DNA from: Adenanthera pavonina
Lineage: Eukaryota > Streptophyta > Magnoliopsida > Fabales > Fabaceae
Length of the DNA: 64,000 bases
NCBI GenBank assembly: GCA_026686845.1
Contig: JAIVEN010000013.1
Location: 14,342,001-14,406,000 of the forward strand
Reading direction: 5' to 3'
Shown: positions 9,702 to 22,569 of the stretch, piece by piece
Position numbering within the stretch: position 1 is the first letter of the stretch
Layout: the number at the start of each line of letters is the position of its first letter
Program-made: the position numbers and the translations under genes
The notes under the pieces: model-generated
Told to the model about the DNA's origin: nothing
Seen by the model: only the letters and a program-made list of their open reading frames with translations
Database searches by the model: none

Positions 9702-12700
9702 TTACTCCAAGATAAGTAAGCTGGGTCCCCCATAAGGCCTGCAAGCAGAAAAACAAATCAGATATGCAAATTATCTCTGATGGAAATCATCTAATTTTAT
9801 TTTTTTTTAAACCCTTGAGAAAAAGAAAGAAAAACAAAAGAAATTAGATGTTCAGAATCTTCGAGGAAACTACATGATAAATCGGTACAATATAAATAAT
9901 TAAAAGGCAATTTTACAATTAGGTGGAAAGAATGCCAAAACCTGCCGGGACATTTATGTAACCATAATAATTACCTGGGATTTTTCACATGAAGCAACAA
10001 GAAGATGATGGAGATCAATATACAAAAGGAGCCAACAAAAATATTTGCAAGTCCAAGAAAGTCATTCTTTCCACCCAGCCAGCTTGATGTTGACAGAACA
10101 ATCTTCTTTTTCCCACCAAAAATGTAAGTGTTATAGTTATTCGATAGGTGGACCACTACAACATCATCTGCATCCAGATCCTCTTCAATTTTACCATACA
10201 GCTTCCGGAAGCTAGGTAGAGCAGCAGTGCGCATCCATACTATAAGATCTTCTTGATCACTAAGCTGAAATATGTGAATCAGAATGGGCAGGCAGCACAG
10301 GGAAGCAGAATAAGATGATGAGAACTCCCATTAAAATCAGTAAATAAAATGGTTGTAATGAGGAAACATAAGTATTACGAAAGAGTCAGATTGTTAATGA
10401 CGAAATCAGTATTACACATGAATTAGATTGTTAATGTGGAAAGATAAGTAACACCCCATGAATCAGATTGTTAGAGATTTTTTTTTTTTTTAAAAAAAAG
10501 CCATTTACGAGCCTTCATTTAACAGCTTAAGGTCGGAGGTTAATAGATTCTTGAAGGTATTTCTCTTTATCAACCACCCCTTTTCCCTTCCCTCACCCAA
10601 TATTTTCTGCACATGGTGGGCATAAAAAAATTTAAACTTCAGTTTAGACCATACGCATGTCAATATCCCAATGCATTATTATGATAAATGCTTTGAGATC
10701 ATTTCTAAACTATCAGTCAATCAGTATATAACCAACATGGAAGTCTATCAAATAGATGAAGATAAAGAAAAAGTAGCAGCCAAAGCCACTAATTAATGAT
10801 ATCAGCATTGGAAATCAAATCTGGGTCAAATCATAATCAAGAAGATAGCACCACTAGGGAAAAAAAAATATTTTGTTAGAAAGACTTGGAACTTACAGGA
10901 ATAAGCGGATCCAGCTTTCCACCACCAATCAACGTCCCGTTCTGAAAATTGAATGGGTAAACATTTTTCCCGAATTTATGATCACGATCACTCTTCCATG
11001 CAATGTTTTTCCTGTTGACCTTCAAATCTGATGGCCCCCTACTAAATCTATATGTGTCGTTGAACAGACTCCATGCTATCAAACCACAAGGCACAGTTGG
11101 TTGACCATTAGATGACTCTACAGGTTTACAAGAACTGGTGCCATTGTACCCAAGTCCTTGTAAGAGCTGCTGATCACTTCTACTTTTGACATACCTGAAG
11201 AAATTTTGAGGACTTCAATGACCATAGTAACCATGTAATTGAAATTGCCTAGTTTCTGGATGGCATGAAGCAGGAAAAATAAAAAATACATTTTAGACAC
11301 CTAATTTAAGAGAGTTTGAAATGCCTTCGGGTGTTGTACATAATATAAATTCCATAAACAACTAAAAATGACTAGAACAGATGTCCAGAAAGCGTAGCAA
11401 GAGGTGGGATGAGCTTTCTCATGGCTCACTCAAAAATTTTGGTGAACAATAACAAATAGAAATTAAGAAAATACAAGCTTGAGAAAGAAAATCCACAACT
11501 ACTTTTTCAGAGACAAGACCAAAAAAATGTCAAAGGGAACAATTAGTAGACATCATGTAGAGTCTACAGAATCATAAGTTAGTATGTCTAAGATTTGTGA
11601 AAGATAAGGAAAAAGCACCAGTTCTTTTAAACTTTTTAGCACTTCATTAAGAGGAAGGCCATAATAACACTTGATTGCATAAAGAAAGATTATAACCATC
11701 CAATAACTTAACCCCAATTTGCTTTTACAGATAGACATACAGTAACTTAACTCTAATTGATAGGTCAATCCTGAATTTAGTTTGCTTTTACAGAGAGCTT
11801 TTAAATCATCACGTTAGGCTGGAGCTCAAGGCCTAAAAATTGGTATCTGACCATTTTATGACACTTGGCTATAATATCTTCTTCCTTTAAATGCCCAAAA
11901 AAAAAACATTTTGCAGGAGTTTCCACAAGTCTGAAAAGATAACTTCAACAAGCAACAAAGATAATAGAGCAGGTAGATAAAGTGACAACTAATAACCAAA
12001 TTGTCCCATAACAGGGGCAAGATCCAGCTTAGCTCCATTGTAAATACCCATTAAGTTATTGAAATTCCCAATCTTGAGGAGATGGTTATGAAATACAGAT
12101 TACTTTTAAATCAGGACCAAGAAACAAAATAATATATCAGAGGAAATGGATGTGAAAGAGACAGAACAAATGGGTAAAACGAAATACTGTGCAATGGCTT
12201 CATGGTATATAGAAGGAAATAAAGAATCCTCACCGTCGGTGGCTTTGGTAATAATTATCAAGCTGATAATAGATATAAATTGGTGCTCTCATTGGTTTAG
12301 TTACCTACAGACAAGTTGTAAACACAATTAAGGGACTGTAAGCAACATGAACTCCACACGTGGTTCTTTTGGCAAAGATATTAGTACTTTAGTACCCAAT
12401 CCAAAAATCTCAATTATAATTGAAATGAGAGAGAAAAGAAAAAGCAATAAACCAAATATGTATTGAAAGTGAAGCAACAGTAGAAAAGCAAGGAAGCAAA
12501 TATTAGTAGAATATCATATAACATATTGAATAATGACATGAACCATCACCATCTATCACCACAAGGTTTTTGTTAGAGAATAGAGATATATGTCAAAGCT
12601 ATTCTTGGGCCTTCTCCTAATAGTTTAATCTTTTAGGATGAAATGGTCCTCAAGATGGTATCAGAACCTTGATGACCAAACAGTCAAAAGTTTGATCCTT

Positions 12701-15700
12701 ATTTCCATTTACCCTCCTAAATAAACTCAATTCAGCACAAGATATGGGGACTGCTGTTTAGTCCATGCTTCAAGCCAAAAGCCTTTCTTGTAAACAGACA
12801 TGTTAGAGAGATAAATATATATATATATCCAAATAATTTTTTGGACCTAAATCAAATAACAGTTAGAGCTTGTAAGACAAAATGGTCCTTGGTAGTTTCC
12901 AAAAACCATAATAGCAAGCAATCTTTTCTCTTTATCAACAAGTGTAGAAAAGTTCTATTTGAACTAGCTATAACACCAAGATGCAAACTCAGGGATGTCA
13001 AAAACAGACAAGCTAGTTTTACTATCAAGTGTGGTCTTCACCATTGTAAAAGGAACAGTTGCAGCACTGCCCCTTCTGAGTGAATGACAAGGGGCCACTT
13101 TTTGTTCCTTACTAATTGTTTCGTAGTTTTCACATTTTCATCCCCGTTTAGGCAAGGCTTATTCCAATATAGCAACCAGGTCACAAAAGCATAGTCAAAT
13201 GAGTACTAGAAATGGGTAAAGCATTTGGCAACATTAATGTTCAAGGCATATCCGAACTAAGCTTTAATGAGAAAAGTTTCAGAGGTTTCCTTAGCCTGAG
13301 TAGCAATTCAAGGGTTTTATTGCTATTCTAGTAGAAGTGTTAAGATACAAAATAGCTGTGAGATACCAACATAATAGAAATTATTAAAAACATACTCTAA
13401 GTATTTGAGGCAAGCACTAAATCAAAATTTTCCCCATTCAAGTGATGTATAGTAAGGTAATCCTGATTTCCCAAGTACTTGGAACCTATATGCATGATAT
13501 TTGAGGAAGAAGTATTCAACAACAACATAGGAAGAAGTATTCAACAAATCCAATATTTATATGTCATAACAAATATGCTGATTCTGGAATTTTAATATAT
13601 TTCGTTTCCAAATGCTTACCCATGTCTAGTGAACTATTTTCGAGAACTCCCCCATACCCAAGGTGGTATCCCCTGCTAGTAGGCATCGTACAAACATTTC
13701 ATAAAGTCCAAAGAAGTCACAGGTTCTATGTCCCCCAAAAGTTTGAGAATTGATCTAAAATTAGGTATTTTACTTATTTCCAGCTCATGTATAGTATGCG
13801 TATGTTTTATTTGAATCTGAGGCGAAGTTGCATCTTGAAATTTGAATAGAAGGGACAAGTTCTATTCTGCATGTTCTACTTTTCTTCAGTTTTAACTCAT
13901 TCAAACATGGGGAGTGAAAATCTCGATAATTTATCTTCCACCTTGAGGATATGGAGTTTTAACTTTCCAGAGAGCCATGAAAGCACAGTTTGATTTGTCT
14001 GAATTATTCTCCATTTTTATATTCAACCTTAAAATAGTTGGAAATACAATCTAAACAATCTCAACAACATTTGCGAGTTTTGTCTCAACATCAAAAGCAG
14101 CAAAGAGGAAGTGCAAACCACTCAATAAAAGTATGACATAAAGGACTAAGTGTCCACAAAATTTTGACACTGCAAATTCCCGAAAAGGTTTCACAAAGAT
14201 GAAACAAAGACTGCAGAGATGATAACCACAGACTAATGCAGTCAAAAGACAAATGATTTATCACCTTTAAGAATCGTGAACAATTCTTGGAGATTGAGTC
14301 ATCTTTGATATATGCAACCTTGTTATTCCTATATTCTTCTGGTACACATTCAACATCATACCTATCCGCAACTTCAACAACCTACAAATCCATAGGTCAA
14401 AAGTATATTCCACTAAGCATTAAGCTTTTGAATAGAGAAAAGAAAAATGCACTGCATAATATTAAAAGAAAATAGAAACAAATTTTACACTATAGGAAGC
14501 ACGAAGAGTAACAAGCCCAATAGGAATGAAAATGCAACCCATCAATAGAAATGTAGCAATGACCTACATAGCACATGATTGACATTCATCATAAACATCG
14601 TATGAAATAAAGCATCATTGAATATTCAAATAATGTCAAAAGAACTTACTGTTGCCGGTGTAAGGACGGGTTTACAAGCTGGAAGGTTCTGCTGCGTAAA
14701 CTGATAGAATGCTACAAATCCATCCCCACAATGGCATTAATTGCAATTTATACTAGGAAAGAAAAAGGTTAAAAATTTTAAAAGCAAACCACTGAACAAG
14801 ACTGACTTTCTAGTCTATGTAACAGACTAACAGATCAAGTTTGCACTAAATTTGATTCATCCTCCAAGTCAGAATCACACCACCCCCCCCCACCCCCCCA
14901 AAAAAGAAAATGACATATAAAATGCATCAAATCAATATGTAATATCAGGCCCTCCAATATATGGCAACTAAACAAGTACTCTCATTACAATATAATCTGC
15001 TTCGATAGTAGCAAAGCAGAGAGAGAAACTCTCTCATTGGTCAAATGGCAGCCAAATCACCAATTTGCCCATCTATAGAACCATACTGGCTTTCTTTTTT
15101 GGCACATTTAATTTTGGCAATGACTGGGCACGTATTGGTGCCCCACATGTTATTTCACTTTTAGCCTCTAAATTCCTTTATTCTTAATTTTTTTTTTCAC
15201 AATGTGAAGTTGAGATTTCAAGAACAATATAAATAAATGATTTAAATATATAATTACTCCACCACATCTTCTATAACTATATGTTTCCAAAACAAAAATG
15301 CACCAACCTTCTTTATGATAGCTGATAACAATTACATGCTATGATCCTAGTTGAAAAAACTTTACAATCTAGTCTTGAAACTTGAAATAAGGAGAGATAG
15401 CTTAGGAAAACCATTCCCCAGCATCCCACGTATGTAAAGAAACTCCTATTATCTGAAACGTGTAGATGATGCTGCAGTAATTATCCAGTCTATCACAGAC
15501 CATATTGAATAGAAAAACTAAAGAAGTTATCAGAAATTATGAACATGAAAATGATCTATTAGAAAAGTCCTCAATCATGGGCCTAAAAGAAAGAAACAAC
15601 TGAAACGCTGCCATGAGAAACAAGAATAACACACCACTATTTCGTCTTGAATGTGCTGAAATTGGTTGGGTAGTATGGGCTCCTGTGGCAACTGTTGAGG

Positions 15701-15722
15701 ATCTCCCTCCCTCGACTTCCAT
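9702..15722 (-). CDS. ALIS: ALIS-type (LEM3/CDC50) beta-subunit of P4-ATPase lipid flippase
   Basis: Eight coding exons on the minus strand: 15635-15722, 14650-14711, 14489-14563, 14265-14381, 12234-12304, 10897-11194, 9975-10264, 9702-9738. All junctions are GT-AG and all phases fit, giving 345 residues, the usual family length. ALIS proteins escort aminophospholipid flippases from the ER and form their glycosylated partner. Visible hallmarks in order: FTQQNLPACKPVLTP before the first membrane span (exon 3), DRYDVECVP, IYIYYQLDNYYQSHRRYVKSRSD, PCGLIAWSLFNDTY, IAWKSDRDHKFGKNVYPFNF, then NNYNTYIFGGKKK, LSTSSWLGGKNDFLG and the second span. ATG 15722 is the first in-frame ATG. Oddity: five G instead of the expected four in the last exon shift the final ~10 residues (PYGGP instead of PYGDPAYLSW). 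The member most resembles the ALIS3/4/5 group; paralogue number not assigned. Confidence 0.85.
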
Positions 15723-16958
15723 TATCACAACTTCCAAAGATTCAAAGTCACCACTCAACAAATTAATAAATCAATCCACACCAGAACTTGCATTCTACCA
15801 ACACTGCATTGAAAGTCAAAACTTTGCTTCACTTATCTAGGAAATAGCTATAATTTGTAATGTAATCTTTAAAACATAGTTTTAAAAATTACAGAAACTT
15901 TTTATTTATTTTTTTAGAGCAGGGTTTTGGCAGCGTGGGAGCACATGACACAATGCACAGCACTAAACCTAAATCTGCACATCCATTACCCCAATTTGTG
16001 CCCTATTCTCTTTCGTAAATATTTAAAATTAATAAGAGTAAAAATTCCTATAAGATTCATATCCAAAAGAGAAAGTGTTGACTAAATCTATTCTTTATTG
16101 AGATCATTGAACCAAAAGAAATAAGTGAAACTTAAAATGATGCGGCAGAAAGTAGGCCTATGTGAAATTAGCATAAGACTACAAGATATCAGCCCTGATA
16201 AAAATTTCTAATGGTTAACTCTGGACATTTTTAAGAAAGTAACTAGCACCTCACTCGTCTATCATTATGGTCAAAAGGTAGAACTACATTGAAACAGATA
16301 AGGTACAAAAGTACATGCAATGCAAGCTTAATTATAAATGGTAAACGATTTTCCTTTAACAAACTTGTCTCATTCTAGGTAACATACAAACAATAAAGCT
16401 TGAACAGTTGACTCTTTTCTTCCTAGGAAATTACAACCCCAGAATAAGTGATCTCCACTCTCGATCATATATGGAAGTAATATACAAACCACACATCCAC
16501 GCATCGGCACGCATCCCCAACCAGCCTTCTTATTTATGGTGTAGGGGCCCAATTAGTATCCAGTCCTGGGTAAAGTACTTCAATTCAATCACTCAAATTT
16601 CCACATGATGCAAATCCGCGTTTATTCTTCACAAACCAAATTGAGCCTCATAAATACACATAAAGAATCCCCAGAACACAAACCATACTTGACCTGATGA
16701 TTCTCCGCAATAAACTGATCCCTTCAAACTCAATCTAAACGTTAAAATAATTCAAAACATACCCAACGTTAACATAATTTCAACCCTTTATTTGTCTCCC
16801 ATATTTTCTCAGCAACCCAATATATTACCTGGAAATTTCCGTTGATCCTGGACATGACTAAAGCACAAGTTGAACTCAAGTTCTTTTCAAGAGAGATTCC
16901 GAAATAAAGAAACCAAGTTTTCCAGACGCAGAAGTTGGCGAGGGGAACGATTGCTTAC

Positions 16959-17055
16959 CTAGAGGAAATTTGGAATCACTGGCGCGCACTATATTCTTCG
17001 CTTCCAGAGCGGGAAGGAAGCGATCCCCTGTGTCAGGAGCCACGGCCAAGAGAAG
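16959..17055 (-). other. ALIS: 5' UTR exon of the ALIS gene (end approximate)
   Basis: A GC-richer, non-coding block ends on the minus strand with a strong donor CTAG|GTAAGC at 16959/16958, 1.2 kb before the ALIS start codon. An intron in the 5' UTR is common in plant housekeeping genes. The upper boundary is estimated from the drop in base composition. The acceptor next to exon 1 could not be fixed. Confidence 0.45.
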
Positions 17056-19763
17056 AATCTCAAAGGTTCCAATTTTCTATTCATGAAATCGACGTGTAAG
17101 AATTACTGTTACTATATGTCAAGTAACAAATACTAATTCATCCAGTCATCCCTGCACTTTCAGAATTTTTTTTCCATGAAAAGATTAGTTCTTATTGGAA
17201 AAGAACATAAAAAAAATTAATTAAATTAAAATAGAATATCTGAGTTATATTATTATCTCATTTTTATACGGCGCAAGTTGGAGTGTTGTCCTTAAATTAT
17301 TAGAATTATTTTTTATGTTAATTTCTCATGAAAGTTTAATTTTTTTAATACCAACTAATTTTTAGAAGCTATTTGAACTACTTGAACAAGAATAAGAGAC
17401 ATTGCTTAACATCGATCCACTTGAATTGGTTCTAAAGTTTTAAATTTGTTTAATACTTGTCTTCAAAATGGAGCAATTGTAATTGTTTTTTCTGTCAAAC
17501 TTTAATTTAACGCGTTAAGCAACACTACATATATGTTGTGCAGTGCGAATGACCTCATAGCCCACTAATTTTTGCTTGATCAGTCTGATGTCAAAAGTTT
17601 GATTCATGCACTCATTCCTTTTTTCCATCCTCCCAATTACCACTTTCAACTTCCAAGTAACAACAATGGAATACTTTCAACCAGAAACACAGAAAATTAA
17701 TGAATAATTCAAGTTTCTATTGTTACTCCCACAAGTGAAAGCATTATCACGCATACCCTCAACTCTTCATACATGAAAGTTCTTTGGACATTCACAGGTG
17801 AAGTTGATGCCTGCATTAATTAGTTCACTTGTTCATCATGGCCCACGAGAACATGCTAGCTCAAAATCTCGTAATCAACAATTCAAATGGAAAAAACCTG
17901 AGAGGGAAAAATAAAACAAATAGGTATTTGCTATAAAGTAGATTATGATAATATGTGATTATGTTAAAAGTAATTTATATTTAAATATTTTTATCTCATA
18001 AGTAATTTAAAAAAAATGTGTTTGAATATTGAAAATTTAAGTGATTATTTAGTGAATAAGAAGAAGAAAAATTGAAATAAATAATTATAGGAAAATAAGT
18101 AATTATTATAAACAAAAAAAAATTATTTCCTTCCATAAATAATTATTTAAAATTAAGTACTCATTAAAAAATAATTTATATTTAATAATTTTTTTACATA
18201 ATCACTCATCTCTTCCGAAAAACTGGGAGTTATCCCAACACGCAAGAAGAAACTATCTCAACTCTCAATTCAACCTACCATCATCTTCTTTGGTTTGTCC
18301 TCCAACGTCGGTCATATAAGAAACCATCCGAAGGTTCTGGTCGACTTGACCTGTCTCTTTTCTTCTTCACATTTATTTTATGTTGTTTTTTTTCTCAATT
18401 CTATTTTCATTTTCTGGGTCCCAAAATATGGCATGTTTATTGGACTGGAAAGCCCATATCTTTAAAAGTAATAAAGGCATGCTTCAAATCTTAATAAAAT
18501 TTTTTAATATTAACAGAACTATTTTCATTAATAATACTCAAATTTAAACTAATCAGCAATATTAAAAACTATTTTATTGCATAAAAAATATATGAAATTT
18601 AGTTACAATTAGATGTGGTTGGATCTCATGTATTATATGAAATTGAGATTGGAAGTCATAGTTCATAAATCATAACTCAATAAAATATGTTCTTTTTATT
18701 TTCTGTTTTTATCTTATAATTTTTAAATTGTTTAGATTAAATTTGAATAATTAGATTTTATAATTTTTTATTTTTAATATTATAATTTTTTAATAATACG
18801 ATATCTAGTTGTTACTTTAAATTACGACTAATTTTGATCAAACTATGATCGGACCCATTTGGAAGGAACTCTCCCAAAGGCCTTTTTTGGTACTCACACT
18901 TTCTCAAATCTAAGATATCATGTTTAAGTGATCTTAATCCCCTTGATTAAGACCAACACCCGTTGGTAATAATATAATTCTTTTTTTAAGTTATAGTCAA
19001 TTTATTTTTTATTTTATATTTTACATCCCTCAAAATAAAAAAAATCAGAACTAATAAGAATAAATTTAAGCTACTAGATTCGAGTCCATAAAAGGTATAA
19101 GAAATTAATTTGGTCACATTTTATTTTTTTGTGAAATGAAAAGACTTTGATATTTTGGCTGAGATTGCCAATTTCTTGGAACCTAACATGAATTTTATTT
19201 TAGTGACTTAAAGTGAGGCATAACATTAATACTCCGCTCGCTCTTTTTCTATATGAGTGAATAAGAATTTAAGTAGGCATGTGTGATATTACTATTCACA
19301 GTGCAAGTTATAATATTATTTAGTTTCAATAAAATATTTAATCTACACAATATTTATTTAATTCTAATCTAGGAGATAAAATGAAGGTTACATCGAAAAA
19401 TATTAAATTATTAAATTAAAAGAAATAAAACTTCAAATAATTTGCAATGTTTTGAGAATCGAAGCGGACCGGACAGTTGGACTGATTAGACCGTTACCCG
19501 AAGTAAAGAATGGATCAGTTTTCAGCTTTAGACCATTTTAGAAGTTGAACTGGATTGGACCGTTTGAACAGAAAATCAGAATTGAGTCAGGAACCGAAGG
19601 GGTTTCCAGAGAATCGGATAATTTTTTAAATTGGGTAAAATTTAACTTAAATTTAATTTTTTTGCCAAAATTATTAATTATAAAAATTATTAAAGAGTAA
19701 AACATTATTTCCCTTTTTATTTTAAAATTACTAATTATAAAAATGAACATTTTCATTGTATTA
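17056..19763. other. Intergenic, AT-rich
   Basis: The right side of the ALIS promoter, then 2.7 kb without a supported gene. At about 17930-18190 short aattattta-type words recur on both strands, as in a decayed MITE. At about 18600-18860 a similar low-complexity block occurs. No RNA gene was seen. Confidence 0.4.
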
Positions 19764-20062
19764 TACTCCCTCTATCCTAAATTATATGATAATTTTGAGA
19801 CTCTTCATTTATCCCAAAATATAAGAGACATGAATAAAATTTATGAAGTAATTAATATCATTTTTCTTTTATACCCTTGAGTAATTAAGGTTATATTGAT
19901 AATTACTAATAATTAATTAGTCTTACTCCAAACTTTTAATGTGGACAATTCTTAAAAAAAATTGAAATTGTAATACAATTAATGAGTTTAACTACCAAAA
20001 TTATTATTTTTATATAAATGAAGTAATTATTTATTTTTTATAATTAGAGACAAAGGGAATAT
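19764..20062. mobile_element. Stowaway-like MITE
   Basis: The left end reads tatactccctctatccta. The right end reads gagacaaagggaatatag, whose reverse complement is ctatattccctttgtctc. Ends of the ctccctc type with TA at the borders are typical of Tc1/mariner-derived Stowaway elements. The ~300-base interior is AT-rich and non-coding. Confidence 0.55.
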
Positions 20063-20408
20063 AGTCATTTTATAACATTATGGTTATGTAGTGTTATCAT
20101 ATCAAAATATTTTAATATTACTTTCAATAATTTAACATATATTATTACTATATGAGTTTATTAACTTATTATGAACTTAATCTATTTAAATTTATTCTTC
20201 TAATAATTTGATATTTTATTTATATATATATATTATATATAATATTATTTTTTCTTAATTATTATATTACTGTTCGAACATCGGTCTCGGTTCAACCATC
20301 GTGATGTCATTTTCGATTCCACGTTGGTTTCGTTTTTAAAACATTGGTAATGTGAGAGATTCCATTATGTGAGTCCCCATTCATCATCATCACGGCGTTT
20401 CTTGTGTC

Positions 20409-20416
20409 TATAAATA
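20409..20416 (+). promoter_or_regulatory. TATA box of the inositol transporter remnant
   Basis: TATAAATA lies ~150 bases before the transporter-like exon. A (TC)n leader microsatellite follows (20441-20471). The promoter looks preserved although the gene behind it is truncated. Confidence 0.5.
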
Positions 20417-20437
20417 CATCACCAATTCACAACCCTC

Positions 20438-20440
<3 letters not shown>

Positions 20441-20471
<31 letters not shown>
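20441..20471 (+). repeat. (TC)n microsatellite in leader
   Basis: About fifteen TC units directly downstream of the TATA box, a frequent arrangement in plant 5' UTRs. Confidence 0.8.
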
Positions 20472-20476
<5 letters not shown>

Positions 20477-20559
20477 CTTCTTCCTGTTCTGGGCTTTATC
20501 CGTTCGGATAGAGAGAAAAACCAAGAACCGAGCACTCCTTTCGCTAGAAAATCTTCAGC

Positions 20560-21084
20560 TTCAGAGAATGTTTGTCTCTTTCATGGAGGAACCCTTCTAC
20601 TCTTCAACTCACTTTCTCTGATGGAATTGGTGGCCTCCTCTTTGGCTGTGACACTGGTATATATATATCACTCTGTTTCTCTTACTCTATTTTCCTCTGC
20701 TTTTCATTTTCCATCCAACACACACCCTGCAAAAATAAAGTCTCTTTTCTTCTCAACATATTTCATGTAATTGTATTAAATAAATATACTTTCTTAAATT
20801 ACATAGAAACACTTCATATTTCATCGTTTTATAGGTTTCAAAAAAGATTGTATTTTGGTGTTCCTTCGTGGCTGTGTTGTTCTCTGTTTTTACTTTTTTT
20901 TTTTTTCCAGGCAGTCATTTTCTCTATTTCTATACTTCAAGCACTTAGAAATAATAATATATATATATAGATGGTGTAGAGTCCTGTCTCATATCTGAAC
21001 TGGGAATGTGCAGGAGTGATTTCAGGGGCTCTTCTGTATATAAGAGATGATTTCAAGGCTGTGGATAGAGAGACATGGCTCCAG
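20560..21084 (+). pseudogene. Inositol transporter (INT family), 5' fragment of two exons
   Basis: Exon 20560-20656 encodes FRECLSLSWRNP...GIGGLLFGCDTG, and exon 21014-21084 continues GVISGALLYIRDDFKAVDR and TWLQ. Both match the N-terminus of plant inositol/H+ symporters, members of the major facilitator superfamily, where the first membrane helix carries GGLLFGYDTGVISG. The splice donor after ACTG and the acceptor before GAGTG are intact, with phase 1. The usual ~10 residues with the start codon are missing: the frame upstream meets a TAG and no in-frame ATG exists. Everything after TWLQ is lost and the next DNA is a copy of an EXO70 intron. This is a dead fragment that kept its promoter. 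A possible non-coding or chimeric transcript cannot be excluded. Confidence 0.8.
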
Positions 21085-22569
21085 GTAATTAATGCCTATT
21101 TTTATTTTGAAATATTAATAAATTATTTCATTTTAATTATTCCTATTTCTAATAAAAAATATTTTTTTAAAAAAATCTTCTCACTTTAATTATTTTATTT
21201 TAATTAAAGTGAGAATATTTTTTTAAAAAAAATAGATTTTTTTAAAAAATATCTATTTCTTTAGTTAGACTACATAAGTCCCAAATTGGTTTTTTCTCAA
21301 GCTACACCACCTTCACTTAGAAATATAGAAAAGAGAAGCATCTTGTCAAGGCTTACCTAACATCTTCTCACTTTAATTGTTTATAGTTATATTAGTTGCA
21401 ATAGCTTAAAGCTTTGGTTCTTAGGAAAATCATCATAGTCAAATATTGAAGATATAAGCATTGTGACATCCTATTAGACATATATACAAACATTATGGGC
21501 TACTCTACAGAGTACTAAAGTGTGGTTTTCCTTGTGCTTAAACCTAGATTTACTGTGGCTAGTACTAAATTAATTATAATCTGTATTTTTTATTATGTAT
21601 TTGTAGATAGTCAATGATTCTGTATGGATATATAAGAAACATATTTTATGGTCCTAATTTTGTGGCCAGATTGATTCTCATCCTTTTTTATACATTGTAT
21701 AGTTTTGAGATCAATTAGACCATATAAATTTTGGCTCTCACACACATTCCTAACTCAATAACTAACATTCATGGAAGGGTTTTCCAGTTAACTTAGGTGC
21801 CCGTCATGTATATAGCCAAAGTCATTTGACTTGTTTGCTTTGATAGCAAGACATTTACTCTTAGCATGTCCAAATGTTTTTTGGTTAGAACTTAAGCTTT
21901 GTAATTAGCTTTTCTTAACAACTTAAGCTTTAAGCTGAAGTGGTCACTAAGATGGTATTATAACTTTTTGACCAAGTGATAAAGATCTTGATCCTTGCCA
22001 ACACCCATTCTCTTGATTAAAACTAAGTTCCGGCACAAAGTATGATGGACCTATGATTTGTTCATACTTTGTACTTGTAGGGATTTTCAAGGATTTGTTC
22101 ATACCTGTTATCTTTGGCAGATTTCACTCTCATTATGAAGAAATAATAAGATGCATTGACTTGTGCATATTTGGATTGTTATGGCTTCGCTCACATCAGC
22201 AAAACTTACTTAAGCATATTTGATTGACTTAAACCGTAGTAACTACTGTGATACATTGTTACAATACTTTCATGTCATCATCAAAACTCAACTAGTGCCC
22301 AAGTCTTCAATCCACCGCTTCCTTAGATGCACCATACAGCATCACAAAGCAATAGAGAAACAAATGAATCATTAATTCCCTTATATATACCTGCATGCAT
22401 TTGATGCACGGGAGGCATTTAGTATGCATACAATGACATTTATGCTATCATGCCTAAGCAATTTTATGAAACACATGTCATTTATCATCCCTGTAGCATG
22501 CTTAGTTTTACCATGATGATCATATTACTACTTAAGTAAATTAACATAATCATGATTATTGTTATGTAG

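Noticed and set aside
10441..14245. Several 60-80 codon ORFs inside the ALIS gene
   Set aside because: They fall in introns or in other frames of the exons and lack homology.
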